In this document: piece after piece, positions 8,702 to 17,843 of the stretch
Layout: every line of letters starts with the position of its first letter
Position numbering within the stretch: position 1 is the first letter of the stretch
Source of the DNA: Pseudomonadota bacterium
GTDB lineage: Bacteria; Pseudomonadota; Alphaproteobacteria; Rhizobiales; Hyphomicrobiaceae
Assembly (NCBI GenBank): GCA_023423275.1
Contig: JAFAFW010000032.1
Location: 1 to 59,609 of the forward strand
Direction of reading: 5' to 3'
Length of the DNA stretch: 59,609 bases
Program-made: the position numbers and the translations under genes
The notes under the pieces: model-generated
The model's database searches: none
What the model saw: the letters and a program-made list of their open reading frames with translations, nothing else
Told to the model about the DNA's origin: nothing

Positions 8702-9667
8702 ATGCCCGTTGTCGAGGCCAACGACGCCACGATTGCTGAGGCTGCGGCGCTGTTGCGGGCCGGGCGGCTGGTCGCGTTCCCCACCGAGACCGTCTATGGC
8801 CTCGGCGCTGACGCCACCAACGGCCGGGCCGTGGCTCAGATCTTCGCCGCGAAGGGGCGCCCGCAGTTCAACCCGCTGATCGTGCATGTCACCGGCCTCG
8901 AAGCGGCAGAACGGATCGCAATTTTCCCTAATAATGCCCGCCGGTTAGCCGAATTTCTGTGGCCCGGACCGCTGACCTTGGTCCTCAAGCGGCGCGCTGA
9001 TTCGGGGATCTCGGATCTTGTAACGGCCGGGCTCGATACCATCGCCGTGCGGGTGCCGTCGCATCCGGTGGCTCAGGCGCTTCTGTCGGCTTGCGGCCTC
9101 CCCCTGGCTGGTCCGTCAGCCAATCGCTCGGGCCATGTCAGCACGACGACAGCGGCACATGTGGCCGCCGACCTGGGCGATCAGCCCGCCCTGATTCTCG
9201 ATGGCGGCGCGACAGTGCACGGCCTCGAATCGACGGTCGTCGACGCCACCGGCGATGAGATCCTGCTGCTGCGTCCCGGCGCGACGACACGTGATGCTCT
9301 CGAACGTGTCCTCGGTGCGCCGATCGCCTCGCCTGCGCCCTCGGATGCGACGAATGACGTGAACCCCAGTTCGCCCGGACAGCTCACCAGCCACTACGCG
9401 CCGCGGGCGCAGGTCAGGCTCAACGTCCAGGATTTGCGGCCGGGCGAGGTGTTGCTGGCCTTCGGCCAGGCCCTGCCGGGAGCCGGATCGCGGATCGTAA
9501 ACATCAGCCCAGCGGGCGATCTGGTGGAGGCGGCCGCTAACCTGTTCTCGGCCCTGCGGCAGCTCGATCAGATGGGGGCCGACACCATCGCCGTGATGCC
9601 GATTCCGCAAACCGGGCTCGGCGAGGCCATCAACGACCGCCTGAACCGCGCGGCGGCGGGGCGATAG
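8702..9667 (+). CDS. L-threonylcarbamoyladenylate synthase (Sua5/TsaC)
   Basis: It makes threonylcarbamoyl-AMP from threonine, bicarbonate and ATP, the first step of t6A37 tRNA modification. The 321 residues show the long Sua5 form. A YrdC domain carries PTETVYGLG at 27-35 and KGRPQFNPL at 51-59, with PSANRSG further on. A flexible SPGQ linker then leads into the C-terminal Sua5 domain (GQLTSHYAP near residue 225-235). The start ATG follows GGAGAAGG. It stands alone on the plus strand and converges with the acetyltransferase gene after 14 bp. Confidence 0.95.
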   Translation: MPVVEANDATIAEAAALLRAGRLVAFPTETVYGLGADATNGRAVAQIFAAKGRPQFNPLIVHVTGLEAAERIAIFPNNARRLAEFLWPGPLTLVLKRRADSGISDLVTAGLDTIAVRVPSHPVAQALLSACGLPLAGPSANRSGHVSTTTAAHVAADLGDQPALILDGGATVHGLESTVVDATGDEILLLRPGATTRDALERVLGAPIASPAPSDATNDVNPSSPGQLTSHYAPRAQVRLNVQDLRPGEVLLAFGQALPGAGSRIVNISPAGDLVEAAANLFSALRQLDQMGADTIAVMPIPQTGLGEAINDRLNRAAAGR

Positions 9668-9681
9668 CGCAACGGCGCATC

Positions 9682-10185
9682 TCAAACGTCGGCGACCATC
9701 AGGCGGGCGGCCTCGCCATAGCTGCGCGTCAGATAGCTCAGCGTGGCGTCGGACTGGCCGGGAAGTACGTGAAAGCCCTGGCTGTCCCAATACGTGCCGG
9801 ATTGCGCGACGGCCACCAGGGCGACCTGGCGATATCGATATGCCGCCCCGCGCGCAAAGACCGCCTTCAGCAGTTCTTTCGACAACCCGCGCCCGCGATA
9901 ATCACGGTGTACGGAAAGATCCTGGATGAAGAAGCTGTCGGGCTCGGGAAGCGTATCGGGAAACGGCGTGTCGTGAGGCGGAAATGTTCCCAGCTTCCAG
10001 GGAAAACAGAGCGTATAACCAACGATGACATCTCCTTCCAGAGCGACGAAAAAATCCGCACCGAAACGGGCGTATCGCTGGCAGATGACAGCATCCGACT
10101 CCACCAGATCAGGGGTAAAGCTCTGCCGCTGCAGGTCCAGCACCCGGGGCAGATCGTCATCCCGCATCGAGCGAATCGCAGACAT
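9682..10185 (-). CDS. GNAT family N-acetyltransferase
   Basis: A Gcn5-related acetyltransferase of 167 residues. The acetyl-CoA pyrophosphate loop is visible as YRGRGLSKELLKAV, preceded by the strand SFFIQDLSVHRD, which is the standard GNAT motif A. I start at the ATG that gives MSAIRSMRDDDLP, because GNAT domains usually begin with such an IR...D strand. An open frame reaches 48 codons further upstream (to 10329), but that part is low-complexity and unlike the family. The substrate is unknown. It converges with the sua5 gene. Confidence 0.82.
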   Translation of the reverse strand: MSAIRSMRDDDLPRVLDLQRQSFTPDLVESDAVICQRYARFGADFFVALEGDVIVGYTLCFPWKLGTFPPHDTPFPDTLPEPDSFFIQDLSVHRDYRGRGLSKELLKAVFARGAAYRYRQVALVAVAQSGTYWDSQGFHVLPGQSDATLSYLTRSYGEAARLMVADV

Positions 10186-10347
10186 ATCAATGGCTCCAGG
10201 GCATCGGACACACTGCGGTAAAGCAGCCTGCCGACTCTGGTGCAATGAAAGAAAGGCCGCACCGCCTTTCAGCGATACGGCCTTCCATAAGCTGCAGGGG
10301 GGCTTATCCCGTAAAGGACGCGGCCCCAACCTCCTCCCTCCAGCAGC

Positions 10348-10629
10348 TCACCTCTTGGCACAAGCGGCCAGTTGCTGATCACGCAACTGGGCCTGCTTCC
10401 TCCACTCATCCGGCGCGACGCTCCGGCACCAACCCAGGTGCGCGCGCAAATCCGTGCTCCATTCGCTGCCTTTCAGCCCACACTTGCGCTGTTCGTTCTC
10501 CTGCTGCTGCTTCATGGCCGTCTTCGCGTACCAATCGCAGCTCGCCTGAGCCGACGCCGTCTGCGCCAGCCAACCGAAGCTGATCAGCGCGGAGGCTGAC
10601 ACGGAGCTAATGAGCCGGAGCATCTTCAT
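10348..10629 (-). CDS. Small secreted protein with four cysteines
   Basis: A 93-residue protein with a clear signal peptide cut after an ASA motif near residue 27. The mature part of about 66 residues has four Cys (CDWYAKTA, RKCGLKG, LGWCRSV, LAACAKR) and several Trp, and looks helical with many Gln. Short secreted proteins of this look occur widely in Hyphomicrobiales without known function. The even Cys number suits two disulfides in the periplasm. It stands alone between the acetyltransferase gene and the divergent recQ. Confidence 0.7.
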   Translation of the reverse strand: MKMLRLISSVSASALISFGWLAQTASAQASCDWYAKTAMKQQQENEQRKCGLKGSEWSTDLRAHLGWCRSVAPDEWRKQAQLRDQQLAACAKR

Positions 10630-10856
10630 GGGCCTACCTCACAGTCGAGCGCCCTTTGGGGACGCCTTCAGACATCACACTCCACCGGAGTCACATCTTC
10701 TGGGGAACACGATCAGCCTGAACTTGCTGCATGGTGCCTGCGGTGGCATGAACCAACGCTGAATGCCTGCTGCCCCGTTCGTTCAGATGACGGCCCCGTA
10801 CCTGCAACCACTACGACAGGCGCGCCGGTGCGCCAAGCGCATCTGCACAAGGCGGC

Positions 10857-12761
10857 ATGAACATTCCCGGCGCCGCGGTCCGGGCTGCAACAGGTGAACG
10901 AAGGCGCATGACCGCAGCACTCAGGCGAGCCTCTCCAGAACCACCAGCGGGCATGGCCGCCGCCGGGAAGGTTCTCGAAACCGTCTTCGGATACCGTCAG
11001 TTCCGCTCCCATCAGGCAGGCATCATCGAAGCCCTGATCTCGGGCAGCGACGCGTTCGTCCTGATGCCGACCGGCGGCGGCAAGTCGCTCTGCTACCAGA
11101 TCCCGGCTCTGGTGCGCGATGGCACCGGTCTGGTCGTCTCCCCGCTGATCGCCCTGATGCAGGATCAGGTCGATGCGCTGAAGGAACTGGGCGTCCGCGC
11201 CGCCTTCCTGAATTCCACGCTCGATCGCAGCCGCCAGGACGAAGTGGAACGTCAGCTTGTGTCTGGGACGCTGGATGTCGTCTATATCGCACCCGAGCGC
11301 CTCGTGCAGGATCGCACGCTGAATCTGCTGTCCCGCAGCCGTATCAGTCTGATCGCCATTGACGAGGCACACTGCGTCTCGGCCTGGGGCCATGATTTTC
11401 GTCCCGAGTACAGGCAGCTCCGCGTGCTGGCGGAGCGTTTCCCGGGCGTCCCCCGCGTCGCGCTGACGGCAACCGCCGACGAGCGCACGCGTGCCGACAT
11501 CATCTCCGAGTTGCGGCTTGAAAACGCGCAGCAGTTCATCGCCAGTTTCGATCGCCCGAACATCCGCTACCGGATCACGGAATCAGGCGGCAAGAGCGGC
11601 CGTGAGCAGCTCTGGCATTTCATCTCCACGGAACACCCGACCGACGCGGGGATCGTCTATTGCCTCAGCCGCCGCAGTGTGGAGGAGACAGCCGCGTGGC
11701 TCACTGAAAAGGGCCGTCCGGCGCTCGCCTATCATGCGGGACTTCCCGCCGAACAGCGGCGCGTTCATCAGGAGCGGTTTCTCGCCGAAGACGGGTTGAT
11801 CGTCGTCGCCACCATCGCGTTCGGCATGGGTATCGACAAACCGGACGTCCGCTTCGTCGCTCATCTCAACCTGCCGAAATCGATTGAATCCTACTATCAG
11901 GAAACGGGGCGTGCGGGCCGCGATGGCGAGCCGGCCAATGCCTGGATGGCCTACAGCCTGCAGGACGTCGCGCAGCAGTGGCAGTGGATCGCACAATCCG
12001 ACGGCGGAGAAGCGTTCCAGCGCGTGCAGCGTCAGAAGCTCGATGCGCTGATCGGACTTTGCGAAATGGCGACCTGCCGTCGCCAGGCGCTGCTCAGCTA
12101 TTTCAGCGAAACCGAAACGGAGCCTTGCGGCAACTGCGATAACTGTCTCGCACCGCCGGCCCTGATCGACGGCACCGTCGCGGCGCAAAAGGCGCTCTCG
12201 ACCGTATTTCGCACCGGCGAGCGGTTCGGCGTCACCTATCTGGCCGACGTTCTGCTGGGAAAGAAGGACGCGCGCATCGCCAAGAACGGCCACGACCGGC
12301 TGTCCGTCTACGGTATCGGCCAGGAGCTCGATGCCTCGGGGTGGCGCGGCCTGTTCCGCCAGCTCGTTGCCGGTGGCTGTCTGATGATGGACGACGAGGG
12401 GCACGGCACTCTGTCGCTGACCGAACGCGCCCGGCCGTTGCTCAAGGGCCAGCAACCGTTTCTGATCCGCCAGCTTGCGCAGGACGCCGACAGCAAGGTG
12501 AGGCGCAAGCGCAGCAAGTCGCTGACACTGTCGCCTGCCGACGAGGCGTTGTTCCAGGAACTCAAGGCCATGCGCCTGCGGCTTGCGACGGAGGCCCATG
12601 TGCCACCATTCGTCATCTTCCACGACCGCACGCTGGCCGAGATCGCGGAAAAGCGGCCGATCACAACCGAGGCGCTCGGCCTGATCACCGGGCTCGGCGT
12701 CGCCAAGATCACCCGTTACGGCAAGGCGATCATCGAGGTCGTGACGCGGGGACAGGGTTAG
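10857..12761 (+). CDS. recQ: ATP-dependent DNA helicase RecQ
   Basis: RecQ unwinds DNA 3' to 5' in recombination and replication restart. The 634 residues hold the full E. coli-like set: the helicase core with Walker A PTGGGKS at 71-77 and DEAH at 159-162; the second RecA domain with AFGMGIDKPDVR and the arginine-finger motif QETGRAGRDG; the RQC zinc site with four Cys (ATC near residue 406 and CGNCDNC near 423); a winged helix; and a C-terminal HRDC domain. The start is uncertain. ATG 10857 and ATG 10908 both have AAGG just upstream, and the conserved part begins near residue 36. Confidence 0.95.
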   Translation: MNIPGAAVRAATGERRRMTAALRRASPEPPAGMAAAGKVLETVFGYRQFRSHQAGIIEALISGSDAFVLMPTGGGKSLCYQIPALVRDGTGLVVSPLIALMQDQVDALKELGVRAAFLNSTLDRSRQDEVERQLVSGTLDVVYIAPERLVQDRTLNLLSRSRISLIAIDEAHCVSAWGHDFRPEYRQLRVLAERFPGVPRVALTATADERTRADIISELRLENAQQFIASFDRPNIRYRITESGGKSGREQLWHFISTEHPTDAGIVYCLSRRSVEETAAWLTEKGRPALAYHAGLPAEQRRVHQERFLAEDGLIVVATIAFGMGIDKPDVRFVAHLNLPKSIESYYQETGRAGRDGEPANAWMAYSLQDVAQQWQWIAQSDGGEAFQRVQRQKLDALIGLCEMATCRRQALLSYFSETETEPCGNCDNCLAPPALIDGTVAAQKALSTVFRTGERFGVTYLADVLLGKKDARIAKNGHDRLSVYGIGQELDASGWRGLFRQLVAGGCLMMDDEGHGTLSLTERARPLLKGQQPFLIRQLAQDADSKVRRKRSKSLTLSPADEALFQELKAMRLRLATEAHVPPFVIFHDRTLAEIAEKRPITTEALGLITGLGVAKITRYGKAIIEVVTRGQG

Positions 12762-12801
12762 CTCTCGCCTGCGCGCCAGTGAAACCTTAGGCCTGTGCTC
12801 C

Positions 12802-12838
12802 AAATAAAAACCGCCATCCCGAGTGTTCAGGATGGCGG
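12802..12838 (-). terminator. Rho-independent terminator for the L,D-transpeptidase
   Basis: A perfect 9-bp stem pairs 12811-12819 with 12830-12838 around a 10-base loop. Read on the minus strand it is followed by TTTTTATTTG. It lies 50 bp past the stop of the minus-strand L,D-transpeptidase gene, in the gap between convergent genes. Confidence 0.8.
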
Positions 12839-12887
12839 CATGGGATGTCTGCAACAGCTCTGGCTGAGCCTCGACGCTAAGGTCGGC

Positions 12888-13532
12888 TTACCAGGGCTGC
12901 CACTTGGTGTTGCTGACCGTCTGCGATCCGGCCATGGGTGACGTGTTGAACTTCTGCCAGGTGGCCGTGACCTTCGTGCCGACGCCAACCCGGTTGTAGA
13001 GTTCGATCACATGCTCGTTGTGCATGCGGATGCACCCCTTCGAAACGTTCTGGCCGATGGTCCACGGCGCATCCGTCCCGTGGATCCGATACAGCGTGCT
13101 GCCGAGATACAGCGCACGCACGCCCAGCGGGTTACGGGGATCACCGCCTTGAACCATCGGCGGAAGTTTCGGATTCTCGCGACGCATATCCGCCGTCGGC
13201 GTCCAGGTCGGGTTCACCCGCTTCGAGGTGACGAGCTGGATGCCCTGCCAGCGCGCTTCCGCTTTCGGCACCGCGATCGGATAGCTGATCGCGCGTCCTT
13301 TGCCGACGACGTGATACAGGCGGCGATCACCGAAGCTGACGATGATCTGTCCGGGCGAATACTTCGAGCTGAAGGCCACTTCCTGCCGGTCGGATACGGA
13401 GTTCGCACCGCCAGAGCCGAACCAGCTTGCAAAGGACTGGGCCTGAGCGCCCGACAGCGGCGCCGCGACGGCAGCCAGTCCGGCCGCGACGGCGGCGAAA
13501 CGCGAGAGTGAGGAAATTCGAGAACAAATCAT
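12888..13532 (-). CDS. L,D-transpeptidase (YkuD domain), secreted
   Basis: This enzyme forms 3-3 peptidoglycan crosslinks or attaches proteins to the wall in the periplasm. The 214-residue protein has a signal peptide cut near residue 31-32 (AQAQ). A YkuD domain follows, with H151 (IHGTDAP) and the catalytic signature SKGCIRMHN, in which C167 is the nucleophile and H171 lies close by. The GGDPRNPLG stretch before it is usual for alphaproteobacterial members. No LysM or SH3 binding domain is present. The start ATG has AAGGAAG upstream. A clear terminator follows. Confidence 0.93.
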   Translation of the reverse strand: MICSRISSLSRFAAVAAGLAAVAAPLSGAQAQSFASWFGSGGANSVSDRQEVAFSSKYSPGQIIVSFGDRRLYHVVGKGRAISYPIAVPKAEARWQGIQLVTSKRVNPTWTPTADMRRENPKLPPMVQGGDPRNPLGVRALYLGSTLYRIHGTDAPWTIGQNVSKGCIRMHNEHVIELYNRVGVGTKVTATWQKFNTSPMAGSQTVSNTKWQPW

Positions 13533-13660
13533 GGGAGTTCTTCCTTGCGGACATGGCCGCGAAAGTGGTTGCGAAATCAGGGTGAATTGGGTCGCTGAGC
13601 GAGACCGGTAGGCGGCTTATTGCGTCGCAGCCCCGGGAGCTGAAACCTGGAAAACTGGGG

Positions 13661-14101
13661 CTACGGCTGCATGCGGCGGGTCTTGGCGTAAATCGATTTG
13701 AACGTCTCGTCGAAGCGCTCTGCCTGCGTGGGGGCACCGGCCGCTTGCGCAGCCAGATCGAACCCGGCGCTCAAAGAAATTCTCTGCAGCCCCACCGTCG
13801 GCGCACCATCAACAGCGCGCTGCTGAGACCGCAATAGCTGAATTGCGAACCGCGCGAAGGGAACGTGCGTGCACCGATGATGATCGGGGGTGTGCTGTCG
13901 CGTAACGGCATAACACGACGTGCATTGGCGCTTGGCTGAAAAGTAGGCATGGCCACGATCCACCGTGGACGCATCACCGCGCGCGGCAACGGCTCCGGTG
14001 CCCGTCAGCAGGAAACAGATTAGCAGCATCGCGCCCGAGAGGCCGATGAACCTGCTGAACCGGTTTATGCTCCGTTCTGGCATGCGCGCCGAACACCCCA
14101 A
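13661..14101 (-). pseudogene. Possible decayed cytochrome c-like gene
   Basis: A 146-codon open frame begins with a plausible signal anchor (IGLSGAMLLICFLLTGTGAVAA). It then reads GHAYFSAKRQCTSCYAV, which looks like the start of a small c-type cytochrome whose CxxCH site has become CxxCY (one base, CAT to TAT). After that point the frame shows no cytochrome features. A neighbouring frame reads STPPIIIGARTF, faintly like the SPNPxAPTF stretch of such proteins, so a frameshift is possible. It could also be an unrelated genuine secreted protein. I call it a relic only tentatively. Confidence 0.35.
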
Positions 14102-14261
14102 GGTCTACGATGCGGTGCCTAACACTGTTCTTGCCGCATGGCGACCCACACAAATGACAGGCGATGGCAGCAAGTTGCCGCGAGAACACAAAAATTCCGT
14201 AATCGATGAGGGAACACGGGATGTTTCAACGTACAACAATTCGTGATCGACCGAATTATTT

Positions 14262-14972
14262 TCAGCCAACCGCGGAATCGCGCAGCCGTTTCATGATCTC
14301 GTGCCGGGCTGCGCGTGCCGTCGGCGTCCAGTCAGCACGCCGCGAAGCGATCAGATTGGCCTGAGATCGCAGGATGACTCCATCGTCGAGGATGCGTAAG
14401 CCGTTGGCGGCAAGCGTCGTGCCCGTGGTGGTGATGTCCACGATCAGATCGGCGGCGCCCGATGCCGGCGTCCCTTCAGTCGCGCCGAGGCTCTCAACGA
14501 TCCTGTAGTCGCTGACACCTTTCGACAGGAAGAAACGGCGCGTCAGGTTGGTGTATTTCGTCGCCACGCGCAGGCGCCGCTCGTGCGCGCGCCGGAACGA
14601 CAATGCCATGGCCTGCAATTGACGCATCGCACGGATATCGATCCAGCACTGCGGGACGGCGACGACGACATCGGCATTTCCGAATCCGAGCGGTCGCAGC
14701 AGCTCGACGCGCTCATCCGCGTTGATGATGTTCTCGCGGATCAGATCCTCGCCGGTGATGCCGAGGTGGGCCTGTCCCGTCTTCAGGTACGAGGCGATTT
14801 CCGACGATGAGATGAACGCCACCTCCACGCCGTCCAGTCCTTCGATCTCGCCGCGATACCCGCGCTCGCTGCCCGACTTGCGCAGCACGATCCCCGCCTT
14901 GGCCAGCGCCTCCGTGGTCTGCTCCATCAGCCGGCCCTTTGAAGGAACCGCAAAAATCAGAGCGTCGCTCAT
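14262..14972 (-). CDS. hisG: ATP phosphoribosyltransferase, short form
   Basis: HisG catalyses the first step of histidine synthesis, joining ATP and PRPP, and is normally inhibited by histidine. At 236 residues it is the short HisG_S form, which lacks the C-terminal regulatory domain and needs HisZ for activity. The N-terminal FAVPSKGRL and ITGEDLIREN motifs and the PRPP-binding stretch DITTTGTTL (near residue 175) are present. Its ATG overlaps the hisZ stop by four bases (ATGA), so the two subunits are translationally coupled. Confidence 0.96.
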   Translation of the reverse strand: MSDALIFAVPSKGRLMEQTTEALAKAGIVLRKSGSERGYRGEIEGLDGVEVAFISSSEIASYLKTGQAHLGITGEDLIRENIINADERVELLRPLGFGNADVVVAVPQCWIDIRAMRQLQAMALSFRRAHERRLRVATKYTNLTRRFFLSKGVSDYRIVESLGATEGTPASGAADLIVDITTTGTTLAANGLRILDDGVILRSQANLIASRRADWTPTARAARHEIMKRLRDSAVG

Positions 14973-16147
14973 GGCTCGACCCCGCTGACGGCCGACAACA
15001 ATCGCTCGGTGTGAATGGCAGAGCCCACGGCAGGCACCGCATCCGGCGCACCAACCGCCTTGAGCAGCCCGTCGTAACGTCCACCACCCGCCACCGGACT
15101 GGATGCACCGAGATTGGGCACGACGACCTCGAACACGAAACCGGTGTAGTATTCGAAATTGCGTCCGAACTCGGCGGAGAATTCGATCTGCGCGGGATCG
15201 ACACCACTGTCGATGAGAAGCTGCAGACGCTCCGAATAGGCGCCCAGCGCATCCTCGATATCGATCCCGCTGCGATGCATGAGATCAGCAAGCCGTGCGC
15301 CAGCCGCGCGCGCGGGCGCCTTCACCTTGACATAGGCTTCGATAAGCTCGGCCGCTGAGCGCGACAGCGGCTCCGAGGACGCATCGACCGCGACGGCGTG
15401 CAAACCCTGCGTGATTTCCCGCAGACTGCGCGCGCCAATCAGCTCGATGCCCTTGTCGTTCAGATAGCGTGCCACCGCATTTTCGGCATCGGCGAGATCG
15501 TCGGCTTCCAGGACGCCGAGCAGATCCGACGGCAGATCGTGCAGCGCGCGCCCGGGATCGTTGCTGAGGCGCACAAGCTCGCCGCGGAACGCATCCGGCC
15601 GCCAGAATTGCTGGCGCAGGCGCATCCTCCAGGTGTCCGGCATCTCGATGGCATCCAGCAGGGCCTGGAACAGCCCGAGATCACCGATCCTCAGGCCATA
15701 CGATTTGAGGCCTGCCGCCTTCAGCGCATCGAGAATGATGCGGACGACCTCCACTTCGGCCTGTGCGCGGCGGCTGTCGGCGAAGCATTCGATCCCGGCC
15801 TGCCGGAACTCTCGCGGATGCGCGGCCGATGCTCCGGCCGGCTGAAAGCGGAACGCAGGCCCGTTGTAGCAATACCTCGCCTTGACGTTGCCTTCGGGGT
15901 GCCGCTCCAAGTGCAGGCGGCAGGTCGGCACCGTCAGGTCGGGCCGCAAGCACAGTTCCTCGCCGTCGGGATCGGTGAAGACGTAGGTACGAGCCCGCAG
16001 ATTCTCTCCGACCACGTCGAGAAAAACATCGGCGGGCTGAATGATGGCGGGCGCAACCGCCTCGTAGCCGGCCTTGGTAAACACGCCCATGAGGCGTTGC
16101 GCCTGGGCTTCCAGCGCCTGGAACATGCGCGCGGTTTCAGCAGCCAT
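14969..16147 (-). CDS. hisZ: ATP phosphoribosyltransferase regulatory subunit
   Basis: HisZ is a histidyl-tRNA-synthetase-like protein without aminoacylation activity. It forms a hetero-octamer with short HisG and senses histidine. The 392 residues show class II synthetase features, such as LRPDLTVPTCRLHLE and GGGRYDGLL, but no HisRS anticodon-binding domain. It lies 18 bp downstream of hisS and overlaps hisG by four bases. The adjacency with hisS puts the paralogous catalytic synthetase and regulatory subunit in one operon. Confidence 0.95.
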   Translation of the reverse strand: MAAETARMFQALEAQAQRLMGVFTKAGYEAVAPAIIQPADVFLDVVGENLRARTYVFTDPDGEELCLRPDLTVPTCRLHLERHPEGNVKARYCYNGPAFRFQPAGASAAHPREFRQAGIECFADSRRAQAEVEVVRIILDALKAAGLKSYGLRIGDLGLFQALLDAIEMPDTWRMRLRQQFWRPDAFRGELVRLSNDPGRALHDLPSDLLGVLEADDLADAENAVARYLNDKGIELIGARSLREITQGLHAVAVDASSEPLSRSAAELIEAYVKVKAPARAAGARLADLMHRSGIDIEDALGAYSERLQLLIDSGVDPAQIEFSAEFGRNFEYYTGFVFEVVVPNLGASSPVAGGGRYDGLLKAVGAPDAVPAVGSAIHTERLLSAVSGVEP

Positions 16148-16165
16148 GATGTGCTCGCGGGTCCT

Positions 16166-17659
16166 TCAGGTGCGCTGACGGGTGAGAACGTCCCGCACCG
16201 CCGTCACCATCTCGGCCTCAGGAACGGAGAACTGCGCGGGCCGTCCTTCGCGCCATTCCTTCGCATCGCTGATGGTGGCAGACAGACGACTGCCCTCGAT
16301 CAGGTCTTTGATCTGAACTTCCCCGCTGGCGATCTCGTCGCCGCCCTGGATCACAACGCAGGGAGCGCCACGGCGATCCGCGTATTTCATCTGCGCCTTC
16401 ATGCCGGACGTGCCAAGATACATCTCAGCCGGAATGCCCGCAGTCCGGAGCTGCTGCGCGAGACGCTGATAGCGCGGCAATTCATTCCGATCCATGACGA
16501 GCACGACGACCGGGCCACGGCCCGCAGCGCTCTCGCCACGGCCCAGCGTCGCTAAAGCCGCCTGCAGCCGCGAGACGCCGATCGAGAAACCGGTTGCCGG
16601 GACTTTCTTGCCGAGGAAGCGCTCGACAAGACCGTCATAGCGTCCCCCGCCGCCGACCGAGCCGAAACGCACCGGCTGGCCATCGTCGTTCTTCACTTCG
16701 AAGGTGAGTTCCGCCTCGAACACCGGGCCGGTGTAATATTCGAGACCGCGGACGACGGATGGATCGATGCGGATGCGGTCGCTGGCGTAACCTGCCGCTT
16801 CAACCAGCCGACCGATTTGATCGAGTTCATCAAGGCCAGCCTTCCCGATCTCGGTTTCGCTGAATTGCTCTTTCAATCGCGCAACAGCTTCGGCGCCCGA
16901 ACTTTCGATCCCGGCATTGACGTAGGCCACAATGGTCGTGGCCTGCCCCTCACCCAACTCCGCACCCTTGGTGAAATCACCGCTTTCATCCTTGCGGCCC
17001 TTGCCGAGCAGCGCCCGCACGCCTTCAATTCCGAGACGGTCCAGCTTGTCGATCGCGCGCAGTACGATCAGCCGCCGTACCGCATTCTCATCGCCGCCTA
17101 GTCCCGCGGCTTCCATCACGCCGTCGAGCACCTTGCGGTTGTTGACCTTGATCACGTACTCGCCGCGCTTGAAGCCCAGCGCTTCCATGGTGTCGGCGGC
17201 CAGCATGCAGATCTCGGCATCGGCGGCGACGCTCTCGGTGCCGACCGTATCGGCGTCGAACTGCATGAACTGGCGGAAACGGCCCGGACCCGGCTTCTCG
17301 TTGCGCCACACCGGCCCGAACGCATAGCGGCGGAACGGCTTCGGCAGCTTGTCGAAATTGGCGGCCACGTAGCGCGCCAGCGGCGCGGTCAGGTCATAGC
17401 GCAGCGACAGCCAGCGATCATCCTCGTCGGTGAATGAGAAGACACCCTCGTTGGGACGGTCCAGATCCGGCAGAAACTTGCCGAGCGCTTCCGTGTACTC
17501 GATCGCCGGCGTTTCCAGCGGCTCGAATCCATACGTTTCATAAACCGTGCGGATGCGGCCCAGCATGTCGGCCGTCGCCCGGATCTCGCCCGCCTCGATG
17601 TCGCGGAATCCCTTCGGCAGCGCCGCCTCGGGCCGCTGATCTTTCTGCGGTTTTGCCAT
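16166..17659 (-). CDS. hisS: Histidyl-tRNA synthetase, alphaproteobacterial type
   Basis: It charges tRNA-His. The 497 residues are longer than the E. coli enzyme (424). Class II motif 2 (residues 117-131) reads WRNEKPGPGRFRQF instead of the usual RHERPQKGRYRQF-type loop. The histidine-binding GGGGRYDGL and motif 3 GFSIGVSRL are intact, followed by a normal C-terminal anticodon-binding domain. The changed loop is the mark of the alphaproteobacterial group, whose tRNA-His is known to lack the extra G at -1. It heads the hisS-hisZ-hisG unit; hisZ starts 18 bp after its stop. Confidence 0.95.
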   Translation of the reverse strand: MAKPQKDQRPEAALPKGFRDIEAGEIRATADMLGRIRTVYETYGFEPLETPAIEYTEALGKFLPDLDRPNEGVFSFTDEDDRWLSLRYDLTAPLARYVAANFDKLPKPFRRYAFGPVWRNEKPGPGRFRQFMQFDADTVGTESVAADAEICMLAADTMEALGFKRGEYVIKVNNRKVLDGVMEAAGLGGDENAVRRLIVLRAIDKLDRLGIEGVRALLGKGRKDESGDFTKGAELGEGQATTIVAYVNAGIESSGAEAVARLKEQFSETEIGKAGLDELDQIGRLVEAAGYASDRIRIDPSVVRGLEYYTGPVFEAELTFEVKNDDGQPVRFGSVGGGGRYDGLVERFLGKKVPATGFSIGVSRLQAALATLGRGESAAGRGPVVVLVMDRNELPRYQRLAQQLRTAGIPAEMYLGTSGMKAQMKYADRRGAPCVVIQGGDEIASGEVQIKDLIEGSRLSATISDAKEWREGRPAQFSVPEAEMVTAVRDVLTRQRT

Positions 17660-17756
17660 GATGTCTGAGCCTTGCCGGCCGAAAAAGTGGTTCGTGTTGC
17701 GGGCCTTATAACGAACCGGACAGCCGGGGCAAAGCCAGGAACGGCACCGTGCCGCG

Positions 17757-17788
17757 AAAACAACAACGGGCAGGGAGACCCTGCCCGT
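17757..17788 (-). terminator. Rho-independent terminator after the DoxX gene
   Basis: A perfect 10-bp stem (17766-17775 with 17779-17788) closes a 3-base loop. On the minus strand it is followed by TTGTTGTTTTC. It lies 55 bp past the DoxX stop and upstream of hisS, so it should separate the two minus-strand units. Confidence 0.8.
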
Positions 17789-17843
17789 GTGAAAAGTCGA
17801 CGAGTTGCTGGATCAACGACGAGGCTGCCAGCAACAAGCTCCC

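Noticed and set aside
10251..10270. Perfect 7-bp inverted repeat with a 6-base loop as terminator of the small secreted protein gene.
   Set aside because: No T run follows on the minus strand, and it lies upstream of the acetyltransferase start; it may be chance.
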